From Gemella haemolysans (lineage in GTDB: Bacteria > Bacillota > Bacilli > Staphylococcales > Gemellaceae): DNA of 64,000 bases. A program made the translations under genes and the position numbers. This document shows, in pieces, positions 54,475-64,000 of this stretch. How positions within the stretch are numbered: position 1 is the stretch's first letter; each line of letters starts with the position of its first letter. Location: the NCBI RefSeq assembly GCF_901873445.1, contig NZ_CABFLN010000042.1, forward strand, positions 53,776 to 117,775, given 5' to 3'. Under the pieces are notes generated by a model. It saw only the letters and a program-made list of their open reading frames with translations, had not been told where the DNA came from and made no database searches.

Positions 54475-55203
54475 ATGAAAATTTTAATACCGACAGCTAA
54501 AGAACTAAACAAAAAAGCAACGCCGCAAGAAGTGTTAGAACTTAGTGAAAAAAGTAATGAAATAGTTGCTGAATTTGCTAAACTTAGTGCCTCAGATTTA
54601 GCTAAAGTTTATAAAATTAAAGAAGATAAAGCGATGGAAGAATTCTCTCGCTGGAAAGACATAAAAAATAACACAGCAAAAAGTTATAAAGCATTAGACT
54701 TATTCAATGGCCTAATGTATAGAAATATAGATCGAGATAATTTTGATGAAGCTGATAAAGAGTATATAGAGAAAAATGTATTTATTACAACGTCGTTATA
54801 TGGTATAATTGGTGCTTATGATTTGATCCAAGAACATAGACTAGATTTTTTACAAAATGTAAAAGTCTCAGGAGAGTCTTTAAAGAATTTCTGGCGAGCT
54901 AGTTATGATGAAAGTATTAAAGATGAAGATTTTGTTGTTTCATTATTATCTAGTGAATTTGAAGAAGTTTTTTCAAATAATCAAAAAGAGAAATTTATTA
55001 AAATCAGCTTTATGGAAGAGAAAGAAGGAAAATTAAAAGTACATTCTACAATTTCTAAAAAAGCAAGGGGTAAATTTTTAACAGAACTTATAAAAAACAA
55101 AGTCTCATCAATAGAAGAAATGAAAAAAATAAGGTTCGATGGATTTGAATTTAGTAAAGAACATTCAGAAGAAAAAGTATTAGCTTTTATAGCTAAGAGA
55201 TAG
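54475..55203 (+). CDS. yaaA: Peroxide stress protein YaaA (UPF0246)
   Basis: This encodes 242 residues. YaaA-family proteins lower free iron and protect DNA during hydrogen peroxide stress. Family features are the start MKILIPTAKE, the RWKDIKNNTAKSYKALDLFNGLMYRNI region, SLYGIIGAYDLIQEHRLDF and the C-terminal ARGKFLTELIKNK with FDGFEF. The gene is two bases downstream of the 137-aa acidic protein gene. Confidence 0.93.
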   Translation: MKILIPTAKELNKKATPQEVLELSEKSNEIVAEFAKLSASDLAKVYKIKEDKAMEEFSRWKDIKNNTAKSYKALDLFNGLMYRNIDRDNFDEADKEYIEKNVFITTSLYGIIGAYDLIQEHRLDFLQNVKVSGESLKNFWRASYDESIKDEDFVVSLLSSEFEEVFSNNQKEKFIKISFMEEKEGKLKVHSTISKKARGKFLTELIKNKVSSIEEMKKIRFDGFEFSKEHSEEKVLAFIAKR

Positions 55204-55225
55204 GATAAATAAGGAAGAGTATACT

Positions 55226-55261
55226 ATGAAAGGAAAAAATAAAGAGGATAGAGGAAGATGA
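55226..55261 (+). CDS. Possible 11-aa upstream peptide coupled to the flavin reductase gene
   Basis: ATG at 55226 with aaggaag upstream opens MKGKNKEDRGR and stops at TGA overlapping the ATG of the next gene (ATGA). Its last codons form the downstream RBS. It may be a translational coupling leader or chance. Confidence 0.3.
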   Translation: MKGKNKEDRGR

Positions 55262-55848
55262 AATTAGAAACTAAAACCAATAAATTATATTACGGATTTC
55301 CAGTAATATTAATAGGATATAAAGATAAAAAATGGAGATACAATGTGACAGCTTGTAGTTCATCATACTCTTTAGGTGATATGATTACAGTTGGACTTTC
55401 GACAGATAGCAATGCGGTTGATAATATCAAGGAGTATGGAGAGTTTACCGTTAATGTTCCTTGTCAACAAATACTAAGCAAGGTAGAGATTGCTGGTTTC
55501 CATTCAGGTCAAAATAAAATTGGAATGGCAGATATGACATATGATCCAGCAAAATATATCGATGCACCGATAATGGATGAATGTATTTTGTCACTTGAGT
55601 GCAAAATTGAGAGTATTTCAGAATATGGAAAATATACGAATTTTGTAGCTTCTATAAAACGTAGAGTAGTATGTGAGAATCTTTTAGATGAAGAAGGGAA
55701 TATGAAATATACACAGTTTAACCCAATTTACTTTATGGGTGATGATAACAAACGAGTATATCGATATTTTAATGAACAAAGTAAAAATTATGGAGAAAAT
55801 ATGGGGTGTTCTTCAGAAGAAGATGAGTATAATCCACTTTGCGGATAA
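55258..55848 (+). CDS. Flavin reductase-like FMN-binding protein
   Basis: This encodes 196 residues behind agaggaag. It has the FMN-binding split-barrel pattern of the flavin reductase-like family: FPVILIGYKDKKWRYNVTACSSSYSLG near the start, VGLSTDSNAVDNIKEYGEFTVNVP, and AGFHSGQNKIG. The C-terminus has Cys residues (MGCSSEEDEYNPLCG). These proteins bind FMN and reduce flavins or act as small oxidoreductases. It follows the acidic protein-yaaA pair and may be in the same transcript. Confidence 0.88.
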   Translation: MKLETKTNKLYYGFPVILIGYKDKKWRYNVTACSSSYSLGDMITVGLSTDSNAVDNIKEYGEFTVNVPCQQILSKVEIAGFHSGQNKIGMADMTYDPAKYIDAPIMDECILSLECKIESISEYGKYTNFVASIKRRVVCENLLDEEGNMKYTQFNPIYFMGDDNKRVYRYFNEQSKNYGENMGCSSEEDEYNPLCG

Positions 55849-55895
55849 TATCGATTAAACAGAACTAGAAATATTGAAGAAAGGAGGATATTAGT

Positions 55896-58800
55896 ATGTA
55901 TTACAATTTGCAGGTGCATAGTGCTTATGATCTTTTGAACAGTACTATAAAGTATGAAAAGCTGTTTTTAAAATTAGCAAGAGATAATCAAAGGTCTGTT
56001 GTTATCGTTGATCCGAATATGTACGGAGCGATAAAAGCTTATAAAGAATCTAAGAAAGCTGAAATTAACCTCATTCAAGGATTAGAAGTAAGCTTAGGAT
56101 ACGGGATTGGTTTTCTAAAATTCAACATACTGTGTAAATCTGAAAAGATGTTCTATAAATTATTAGAGATTTCGACTAAGTTTATGAATGGAGAAGAGTG
56201 GACTATAGAAGATTTTTCTAGCGAGATGAAAGAATATAGCGAAGACTTTGTTTTAATAGTTGTTGATGAACTTAGAGACAGTATGGAATTTTCATACTTA
56301 AACAATCTTTTTAGCAATTATGATTTTTACTTCGGTTTTAATGAAAGTTTTCAAGTAAGTCCGTATAGTTTTTATGAAAATGTTGTTTATACGAAGCCCG
56401 GCTATTATCTTAATAAAGAGAACTATCAGCAAGTCATTGTTAGTCGTGCTATTCGCGATAATAAAAAACTAAATATACAAGAACTAACGACAATTTCAGG
56501 AGATGAATTTGTAAGAGAACAAAAAGATTTTGAAGAAATATTAGCACTTGGAGACGAAGAATTACAAACGATTTTTAAGAAGTCATTTGAAAATCAGCAA
56601 AATATTGTTGATAAATGTCAATATGAGTTGAACTTTTCGGGCTATCATCTTCCTACGTATGTTTATGGAGAAAAAGAAGATATATATTCTAAGTTTTCTT
56701 CTAAAGAGTACCTGCATTACTTAGTTCAAAAAGGTGTAAAAGAAAAGCTAGTTGGTAAAGATTTATATCCTTATAAAAAACGCTATAGTTATGAGCTTAA
56801 GATTATTGATGAGATGGGCTTTAACGATTATTTCTTAATTGTTTATGATTTTGTGAAGTATGCGAAGGATAATGGCATCTTAGTAGGAGCAGGACGTGGT
56901 AGTGCTGCAGGAAGTTTAGTTTGTTATTTATTAGATATAACTGAGGCGGATCCACTAGAATACAATCTTCTGTTTGAAAGATTTTTAAACAAAGAGCGTA
57001 TATCTATGCCCGATATTGATATTGACTTCCAAGATACTAGACGTGATGAAGTTATAAAATATGTAGAAGAGAAGTACGGTCAGGATAAGGTTGCACAAAT
57101 TATTACTTTTACTACATTTCAATCGAAGAGTGCTGCAAGAGAATCGGCGAGAATATTGCAGTTTGATGAACAGACTTTAAAATTTATTGGTAGTAATATT
57201 AGTTCGACAAGAACATTGAAAGAATGTTATGAAATATCAGAAGAGTTAAGGGCGTTTATTAATCAGAGTAATATTAATAAACGTTGGTTTAGTATAGCGC
57301 TGAGTTTAGAGAACTTACCGAAGAATCCATCGGTGCATGCAGCTGGGATAGTAATAAGTGATGATAAACCTTTGGTTAACTATGCACCACTTGCTGAATC
57401 AAATATGACGAAGTATTTAACACAATGGACGATGGATGATGTTGAGAGTGTTGGTTTATTAAAAATAGATTTCTTAGGTATTAGATATCTTACGATGGTA
57501 TCGAGTATTGTTGAAGAGATAAAAAAAGAAAATCCGACATTTGATATAACGAAGATAAATTACCAAGATCCTAAAGTGTATGAATTATTTGCTAAAGGTA
57601 AAACAGAAGGTATCTTCCAATTTGAATCTAGTGGGATGAAAGAGAAATTAAATCTTTTGAAACCTACGGAGTTTAATGATATTGTTGCGATGAATGCACT
57701 TTATAGACCGGGGCCAATGGCTCAGATAGAAGTCTATGTGCGAAGAAAAAATAAAGAAGAGCAAGTGGTATATCCGCATCCTCATTTAGAGAAAATATTA
57801 AAAGATACTTATGGGGTAATAGTCTATCAAGAACAGATTATGCTGATTGCGGTGAATTTCGCTCATATGAGTTTGAATGAAGCGGATAATATGAGAAGAG
57901 CTGTAAGTAAAAAGAAAAAAGAAGACTTAGAGTACTATGGACGTATCTTCGTAGAAAAGAGTGTTGCTGCAGGATATGATTTACAGGTTGCCAAGAAACT
58001 TTTTGATCTTATTGTAACTTTTGCGAATTATGGTTTTAATAAGAGTCACGCGGTTGTATACAGTATGCTTGCATATCGCTTGGCATATTTAAAAGTTTAT
58101 TATACTAAGTACTTTATGACGGCTTTATTAAACAACGTAATTAGTAGTGAGAAAAAAATTAATGAGTATAAGCAAGAACTTAATAACCTAGGAATAAATC
58201 TGGTAAAACCTGATGTGAATCGAAGTTTATCGAATTTTAGTGTTTATAAAAATGATATTGTATTTGCTCTAACTGCGATTAAGAATGTTGGATATAGAAG
58301 TGGATATGAAATAGTACAAGATAGAATAAATTTCGGACGCTATTTAGATATAGACGATTTCCTAAAACGTATGAATAAAAAAGTAGATTATCAGGCAGCA
58401 GTTTCTTTAGTCAAGGCAGGAGCAATGGATACTTTTGGTTATAATCGTGCCACGTTAATGAAAAAAGTCGATGATTATTATTCAGATAATAGGCAGTATA
58501 TTAATAATGTACGTGTTGCCTTATCCGCGGAAAGTGGCTTAACATTGAAAGTCGAAGAGGTAGAAGATTACCCGATTACAGATAGAATACAAATGGAAAA
58601 AGAAGTAACGGGTACATACTTTTTAAAACATCCCGTTCAAGTCGAAAAAGAGAAATATTCTTATCTGCCATTACAGTATATAGGAACTGAACTTAGTGAT
58701 AGTTATGTTGAAATAATTACAAGAAAAGAAATTAAGACTAAAAACGGTGATTATATGGCATTTTTAACTGTAAATGATGGGAAGAATGATTATGATGTTA

Positions 58801-59165
58801 CTGTGTTCCCAAGTGTTTATAAGTACGCTAATGTATTTATAAAAGTAGGAAGTTTTGCGGTTATGACATTGAAAAAACAGATTCGAAATGGAAGAGAACA
58901 ATATATCTTAGAAAAAATTGCAAGTCTTAGAAATTATAGAGAGTACTGCCTCAGTAATATAAAAATTATCTATACGATAGTTGATGAAGAAATACTTAAA
59001 TTTTTAAATGAGTATAAGTCGGAGGTAGGTAAAGTCAAGGTTGTAGCTTTGCTGAACAATGATACTAACAGAGGTAAAACGATATCAATAGAAAACGAAC
59101 AGGAATTTGTTCAGAAATTTTTTGAAAATTTCCCAGGAAAACGTATCAAAATAGCATACTCTTAA
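55896..59165 (+). CDS. dnaE: DNA polymerase III subunit alpha (DnaE type)
   Basis: This encodes 1089 residues. It is the DnaE-type C-family replicative polymerase, which works with PolC in low-GC Gram-positives. An N-terminal PHP domain (VHSAYDLLNSTI) is followed by the catalytic palm with GRGSAAGSLVCYLL and MPDIDIDFQD (about 370-379), KIDFLGIRYLTM, GVIVYQEQIM and NYGFNKSHAVVYS. The C-terminal OB domain follows (GDYMAFLTVNDGKNDYDVTVFP). The PHP metal residues look degenerate, as usual for DnaE with separate proofreading. RBS aaggagg. A 130-base A-rich gap separates it from pfkA. Confidence 0.97.
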   Translation: MYYNLQVHSAYDLLNSTIKYEKLFLKLARDNQRSVVIVDPNMYGAIKAYKESKKAEINLIQGLEVSLGYGIGFLKFNILCKSEKMFYKLLEISTKFMNGEEWTIEDFSSEMKEYSEDFVLIVVDELRDSMEFSYLNNLFSNYDFYFGFNESFQVSPYSFYENVVYTKPGYYLNKENYQQVIVSRAIRDNKKLNIQELTTISGDEFVREQKDFEEILALGDEELQTIFKKSFENQQNIVDKCQYELNFSGYHLPTYVYGEKEDIYSKFSSKEYLHYLVQKGVKEKLVGKDLYPYKKRYSYELKIIDEMGFNDYFLIVYDFVKYAKDNGILVGAGRGSAAGSLVCYLLDITEADPLEYNLLFERFLNKERISMPDIDIDFQDTRRDEVIKYVEEKYGQDKVAQIITFTTFQSKSAARESARILQFDEQTLKFIGSNISSTRTLKECYEISEELRAFINQSNINKRWFSIALSLENLPKNPSVHAAGIVISDDKPLVNYAPLAESNMTKYLTQWTMDDVESVGLLKIDFLGIRYLTMVSSIVEEIKKENPTFDITKINYQDPKVYELFAKGKTEGIFQFESSGMKEKLNLLKPTEFNDIVAMNALYRPGPMAQIEVYVRRKNKEEQVVYPHPHLEKILKDTYGVIVYQEQIMLIAVNFAHMSLNEADNMRRAVSKKKKEDLEYYGRIFVEKSVAAGYDLQVAKKLFDLIVTFANYGFNKSHAVVYSMLAYRLAYLKVYYTKYFMTALLNNVISSEKKINEYKQELNNLGINLVKPDVNRSLSNFSVYKNDIVFALTAIKNVGYRSGYEIVQDRINFGRYLDIDDFLKRMNKKVDYQAAVSLVKAGAMDTFGYNRATLMKKVDDYYSDNRQYINNVRVALSAESGLTLKVEEVEDYPITDRIQMEKEVTGTYFLKHPVQVEKEKYSYLPLQYIGTELSDSYVEIITRKEIKTKNGDYMAFLTVNDGKNDYDVTVFPSVYKYANVFIKVGSFAVMTLKKQIRNGREQYILEKIASLRNYREYCLSNIKIIYTIVDEEILKFLNEYKSEVGKVKVVALLNNDTNRGKTISIENEQEFVQKFFENFPGKRIKIAYS

Positions 59166-59289
59166 AAAAAACAAAAAAAATCGAACAAAAATTAAACAAA
59201 ATTATGTTTTTACTAGAAAAAATAACAAAAATATGATATTGTTGATAAGTAAATTAAAAAATAATTAATAACAAATACGAGGAAGGTAA

Positions 59290-60258
<969 letters not shown>

Positions 60259-60261
60259 TTG

Positions 60262-60275
60262 TAAAAACGTTTTCT
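60262..60275 (+). promoter_or_regulatory. Candidate cre (CcpA) site between pfkA and pyk
   Basis: taaaaacgttttct contains a perfect aaaacgtttt core and differs from tgaaaacgttttca at the second and last bases. Confidence 0.4.
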
Positions 60276-60307
60276 TTAAATAAAAATAGTATTTTTCAAG
60301 AAAATAT

Positions 60308-60336
60308 TTGAAAACATGTTGAAAATAAGTTAAAAT
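60308..60336 (+). promoter_or_regulatory. Promoter of pyk
   Basis: TTGAAA (60308-60313), a 17-base spacer and TAAAAT (60331-60336). It would allow pyk expression apart from pfkA. Confidence 0.65.
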
Positions 60337-60367
60337 ATTAAAAGATAAAAAATCAAGAGGTATATTT

Positions 60368-61813
60368 ATGATACAGAAAAAAACTAAAATAATTTGTACA
60401 ATTGGGCCTAAGTCAGAAGATAAAGCAAAACTTACTGAAATGGTAGAATTAGGAATGAATGTATGTCGTCTTAACTTCTCACACGGTGACTATTCAGAAC
60501 ACGGAGCAAGAATTCAAACTATTAAAGAAGTAAGAGAAGCTACAGGAACTAACTTAGCTATCCTTTTAGACACTAAAGGACCTGAAATTAGAACTAATAA
60601 CATGGAAAATGATGCTATCATGTTAGAAACTGGAAAAGATGTTATTGTTTCTATGACAGAAGTTCTAGGAACTCCAGAAAAATTCTCAATCACATACGGA
60701 GAATTAGTACACGACGTTAAAGCTGGAGACACTATCTTATTAGATGACGGATTAATCGGATTAACTGTAAACAGCGTAGACGCTGAAGCAGGATTAATCT
60801 ACACTACAGTACAAAACGGTGGAGTACTTAAAAACAAAAAAGGAGTTAACGTTCCAGGTGTATCTACAAAATTACCAGGTATTACTCCAAAAGATGAAGA
60901 AGATATCCGTTTCGGATGTAAAAATGATATTGACTTCGTTGCTGCTTCATTCGTTCGTACTAAAGAAAACGTACTAGAAGTTAGACGTATTCTTAAAGAA
61001 GAAGGATGTGAACACGTTCAAATCATCCCTAAAATCGAATGTCAAGAAGCTATCGATAACATCGATGAAATCATCGAAGTATCTGACGGTATCATGATCG
61101 CTCGTGGTGACCTTGGGGTTGAAGTACCAGCAGAAGAAGTACCAATTATGCAAAAAGACATCATTGCTAAATGTAATGCAGCTGGTAAATTCGTAATCAC
61201 AGCTACTCAGATGTTAGACTCAATGCAAAAAAATCCACGTCCAACACGTGCCGAAGTATCTGACGTGGCTAACGCAATCTACGATGGAACTGATGCAATC
61301 ATGTTATCAGGAGAATCTGCAGCAGGTGCTTACCCAATCGAATCAGTTCGCACAATGGCTACAATCGCTAAACGTACTGAAGAAATGCAAGATTACTCTC
61401 GTATCTTAAAAGATCGTTCTAAAAAAGTCGTTTCTAAAGATATCACAAACGCAATTGGAGTATCTGTAGGATACACAGCTCTAAACTTAGACTTACACAC
61501 AATCGTAACTTATACTGAATCAGGACAAACAGCAAGATTAATTTCTAAATACCGTCCAAACGCAGCTATCTTAGCTGTAACTCCAAGTGATAAAGTTGCT
61601 CGTGGATTAAGTTTAGTATGGGGTGTAGACGCTCAAATCTCTGAACAAGTTAAATCAACTGATGAAATGTTAGAAACAGCTAAAAATATCGCAGAAACTT
61701 CAGGATACGCTAAAAAAGGTGATGCTATCGTAATCACTGGTGGTATCCCAGTAAATACTTCAAGAAGTAACGTTGGATCAACTAACTTCTTAAAAGTTTC
61801 AGTAATCGACTAA
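60368..61813 (+). CDS. pyk: Pyruvate kinase
   Basis: This encodes 481 residues. It converts phosphoenolpyruvate and ADP to pyruvate and ATP. Visible are [14 protein letters not shown] at the start, [21 protein letters not shown], the catalytic [14 protein letters not shown] with Lys, [12 protein letters not shown] and [10 protein letters not shown]. The extra C-terminal PEP-utiliser-like domain of Bacillus pyruvate kinase is absent. RBS aagagg. A strong terminator follows. Confidence 0.98.
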   Translation: MIQKKTKIICTIGPKSEDKAKLTEMVELGMNVCRLNFSHGDYSEHGARIQTIKEVREATGTNLAILLDTKGPEIRTNNMENDAIMLETGKDVIVSMTEVLGTPEKFSITYGELVHDVKAGDTILLDDGLIGLTVNSVDAEAGLIYTTVQNGGVLKNKKGVNVPGVSTKLPGITPKDEEDIRFGCKNDIDFVAASFVRTKENVLEVRRILKEEGCEHVQIIPKIECQEAIDNIDEIIEVSDGIMIARGDLGVEVPAEEVPIMQKDIIAKCNAAGKFVITATQMLDSMQKNPRPTRAEVSDVANAIYDGTDAIMLSGESAAGAYPIESVRTMATIAKRTEEMQDYSRILKDRSKKVVSKDITNAIGVSVGYTALNLDLHTIVTYTESGQTARLISKYRPNAAILAVTPSDKVARGLSLVWGVDAQISEQVKSTDEMLETAKNIAETSGYAKKGDAIVITGGIPVNTSRSNVGSTNFLKVSVID

Positions 61814-61827
61814 TATTAAATAAAATT

Positions 61828-61864
61828 AAGAAGAAGTAGGATTAGTTCTTACTTCTTCTTTTTC
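61828..61864 (+). terminator. Terminator of pyk
   Basis: aagaagtaggattag pairs with cttacttctt and is followed by ctttttc. Confidence 0.75.
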
Positions 61865-62034
61865 GTTTATAAAAAATATGTAGAAACAAAAAGAGGCCCG
61901 TGATGGACCGCTTTTCGTTATATGAACACAAAATAAAAATTTAGGGTAAATTGTTATTTTGTAGTAATCGGAATTGCTTCCGACATTAAATTAAAAGTTT
62001 ATTGTTAAATAAATTTAACAACCGAAAGGAAATC
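61865..62034. other. Structured noncoding stretch after pyk
   Basis: A hairpin at about 61889-61917 (aaaag-ggccc / ggacc-ctttt with one mismatch and T-rich flanks) can terminate on either strand. A small hairpin cggaa-ttgc-ttccg lies near 61966-61979. It may be the leader of the 37-aa ORF or part of a small RNA. Confidence 0.35.
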
Positions 62035-62148
62035 ATGACTATAACTAGTATAGCCGTAAAAATGGAAGAAAATATATACTTCCACAGTTTTAAGAACAAT
62101 CTAGACGATTGTATGAGGTATATAGACATATCCTCTTTTATCTATTAA
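62035..62148 (+). CDS. Possible small protein of 37 aa, function unknown
   Basis: ATG at 62035 follows a good RBS (gaaagg, 5 bases away) and opens 37 residues beginning MTITSIAVKMEENIYFHSF and ending DISSFIY. No membrane segment or known family is seen. The RBS is the main support. It sits alone in an 800-base gap between pyk and ldhD. Confidence 0.35.
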   Translation: MTITSIAVKMEENIYFHSFKNNLDDCMRYIDISSFIY

Positions 62149-62541
62149 CTCATATAACGCTTTATCATATGCTATTAAGAAATTTTTCAAAATTTATGTT
62201 TAAGATGATATGGATTTTTTGAAGAACTTCTGAAACGATATTTTAGTAATAATTAATATCAAAATGCAACAAATAGTATAATCGAAAAAAATATAAATAA
62301 TATTAATTATACTAAGATATTTTAATGATAAAATTATCCTACTAACTGTTTACATCTTTATTGTAACAAAATATCGATGGTTGTCAAATGAAATAAGGTT
62401 TTGTGAAAATTGTTTAGTATAATATTTTTATATATTTAATCTTGTATATACAATATTAAACGCTGTAAAATAAAGAATTAGTAAAAATATTTAGGTTATG
62501 CAAACTTACAGATAATATCATTTGGAAAGTTAAAAAAATAT
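62149..62541. other. AT-rich gene-free stretch
   Basis: I see no gene, promoter of note or strong structure here. Confidence 0.5.
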
Positions 62542-62585
62542 AAAAAGGAATAACCGATAAATATTATCAAGTATATTCCTCTTTA
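62542..62585 (-). terminator. Terminator of ldhD
   Basis: On the minus strand aaagaggaata pairs with tattccttttt across an AT-rich loop, ending in T5. Confidence 0.65.
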
Positions 62586-62622
62586 TAAAATAAGTCAGAA
62601 TCAATAAATATAATATAACTAA

Positions 62623-63621
62623 CTATTTGTTGACAATATTAGGAGAATCTCCAGTAGTAATCACTTCGACAGCAGCATTTAATGCACCTTCTACAAGATT
62701 TTTAACTGCTGTTTCTGTGTAGAATGCAGTATGTGGAGTATAGATGATATCATCTCTATCTATTAATTGTTGCATTAATGAATCATCGAATTCTTTATTT
62801 GAGAAATCTTTAGGAACATAATTTCCTTCGTTTTCATATACATCAAGGCTAGCCCCTAATAGTTTTCCGCTATCTAGAGCACGAATAACAGCCTTAGTAT
62901 CTACAAGGACCCCACGAGCAGCGTTAGCAAAGATAGATCCATCTTTCATTTTACTGAAGAAATCATCATTTACCATATGAGTATATTCTTTTGTTGCAGG
63001 TACGTGGATAGTCACAACATCAGATTGAGCCAGTAATTCATCGATGCTATCAACATACTCTAATACTTCACGAGCTGCATCAGAAGGATATAAATCGTAA
63101 CCGATAACTTTGCAACCTAGTCCCTTAAATAGAGTTGCAGCCTGGCGCCCAATGTTCCCTGTTCCTAGGACACCAACAGTAAGTGTTTTTAGTTCTCGAG
63201 AAATTATATTTTTGTTCCATGTAAAATCATGTTTTTCAACATTATTTAAAATTTTTCTAATATTTCTACTTATATATAATACAGTTGTTACGACATGTTC
63301 AGCAATTGCATTAGGTGAATATCTTGGGACATTTGTCATACTAATTCCTAATTCACGCATATATTTTATATCATAAATATCGAATCCTGCCATTCTGTTT
63401 GCGATAACTTTAACACCTTGCTCTTTTGCATAATCATAAACTTCTTTAGCAAAAGGTCTATTTTGGAACATTACTGCTCCTTGTTTCCCCTCTAATAAGT
63501 GTTTTGTTTCCGCCTGAAGTTCTCCTTCGTGAAGCTCAACCTCTACTTCTGGATGTTCTTTTAACCATGCGTCAACAAATGGTCTTTCATCTTCTCTCAA
63601 GTTAAATAGTGCTAATTTCAT
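62623..63621 (-). CDS. ldhD: D-lactate dehydrogenase (D-2-hydroxyacid dehydrogenase family)
   Basis: This encodes 332 residues. It reduces pyruvate to D-lactate with NADH. The NAD motif is VGVLGTGNIGRQAA (about 149-162). The catalytic Arg is in NAARGVLVDT, the Glu in SLDVYENEGNYVP and the His in YTPHTAFYTE. The N-terminal region ANRMAGFDIYDIKYMRELGI and the SPNAIAEHVV helix are typical of lactobacillar D-LDH. The related D-hydroxyisocaproate dehydrogenase cannot be excluded. RBS aaggag. A strong cre-like site lies about 130 bases upstream. Confidence 0.92.
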   Translation of the reverse strand: MKLALFNLREDERPFVDAWLKEHPEVEVELHEGELQAETKHLLEGKQGAVMFQNRPFAKEVYDYAKEQGVKVIANRMAGFDIYDIKYMRELGISMTNVPRYSPNAIAEHVVTTVLYISRNIRKILNNVEKHDFTWNKNIISRELKTLTVGVLGTGNIGRQAATLFKGLGCKVIGYDLYPSDAAREVLEYVDSIDELLAQSDVVTIHVPATKEYTHMVNDDFFSKMKDGSIFANAARGVLVDTKAVIRALDSGKLLGASLDVYENEGNYVPKDFSNKEFDDSLMQQLIDRDDIIYTPHTAFYTETAVKNLVEGALNAAVEVITTGDSPNIVNK

Positions 63622-64000
63622 AATAAAATCTCCTTTTAATTTTTTTATATTCTGGATGAATAGTAGATTAAAATAACGTATTAAATTATCATTTTTTGGT
63701 ATCTAGTATTTATCCAAAATACAATATATAAAGATAGTACAACAGATTTTAGATAACGCTTACAATTATTATTTTAAAGAGAAAAGAAAAGTTTGTCAAC
63801 AGTGTTAAATATATAGTACAGAGAATATATTCCACAAAAATTAATGCGCTTTCAAGATTATTGTGACAATATTTACCTAGAAATTCTAGGTGAAAACGTG
63901 TTTGATATAGAATGGAATTATGTAATAGATATTAATCAAAATATCATATAGATAAATATAATCTTATTATTTAAAAATATAATTATAAAAATATCATAAT
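63622..64000. other. Upstream region of ldhD at the window edge
   Basis: No gene is seen. It holds the cre-like site at 63751-63764, a perfect 17-bp palindrome at 63875-63891 and an attgtgacaat palindrome at about 63859-63869. The rest is AT-rich. Confidence 0.5.
63751..63764. promoter_or_regulatory. Candidate cre (CcpA) site upstream of ldhD
   Basis: agataacgcttaca matches the cre consensus TGWNANCGNTNWCA at all but the first position. Confidence 0.5.

Overview
The window is an AT-rich, low-GC Gram-positive chromosome segment. The gene set points to the genus Gemella or a close relative in the Bacillales: S1-domain gene-tilS-hpt-ftsH, dnaE-pfkA-pyk, cdaA-cdaR, a Gram-positive Opp operon with lipoprotein receptors, a FemAB-type peptidoglycan branching enzyme and mevalonate-pathway isoprenoid genes. 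The genus is inferred from gene content and base composition, not from a marker gene. I see no rRNA, tRNA, CRISPR array, prophage or intact insertion sequence.

Layout. 1-3,700 is accessory: two convergent genes (acetyltransferase-like membrane protein, methyltransferase) enclosed by a near-perfect 34-bp inverted repeat, then a decayed AlbA_2/Schlafen-type gene next to a long hairpin element. 3,700-5,250 is a lone trpB behind a leader peptide with two Trp codons and an intrinsic terminator. 5,400-15,000 holds a WalJ/YycJ hydrolase and the oligopeptide transporter genes oppD-oppF-oppB-oppC with two tandem oppA paralogues. 15,100-24,000 holds transporters, a RclA/Har-like flavoprotein, a zinc-ribbon protein, a FemX-like transferase and a membrane metallophosphoesterase. 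24,300-26,900 holds DUF898 and DUF389 membrane proteins and sodA. 27,300-32,200 holds mvaS-mvaA and a separate thiolase, together covering the route from acetyl-CoA to mevalonate. 32,300-39,300 holds ung, proC, pepF, lipoproteins and a DAO-family oxidase. 39,500-43,700 holds cdaA-cdaR and a nucleotide-sugar dehydratase. 44,400-49,000 holds the S1-tilS-hpt-ftsH cluster. 49,100-55,900 holds a P-type ATPase, a macrodomain hydrolase, glpK, yaaA and a flavin reductase. 55,900-63,600 holds dnaE, pfkA, pyk and a D-lactate dehydrogenase.

How it fits together. The picture is a fermentative, peptide-using organism. Opp imports peptides and PepF can hydrolyse them. PfkA, Pyk and D-LDH run glycolysis to lactate, and candidate catabolite-responsive elements lie by pyk and ldhD. 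SodA, the RclA/Har-like reductase and YaaA handle oxidants. Mevalonate genes supply isoprenoids.

The noncoding DNA is unusually structured. Hairpin terminators related to one another recur through the window, a repeat of about 170 bp occurs two or three times, and a second repeat family occurs twice. A minus-strand segment next to ung (33,099-33,312) carries three CUCCC anti-Shine-Dalgarno motifs, hairpins and a terminator, and looks like an undescribed regulatory RNA. That candidate, the trp leader and the inverted-repeat cassette are the most interesting observations.
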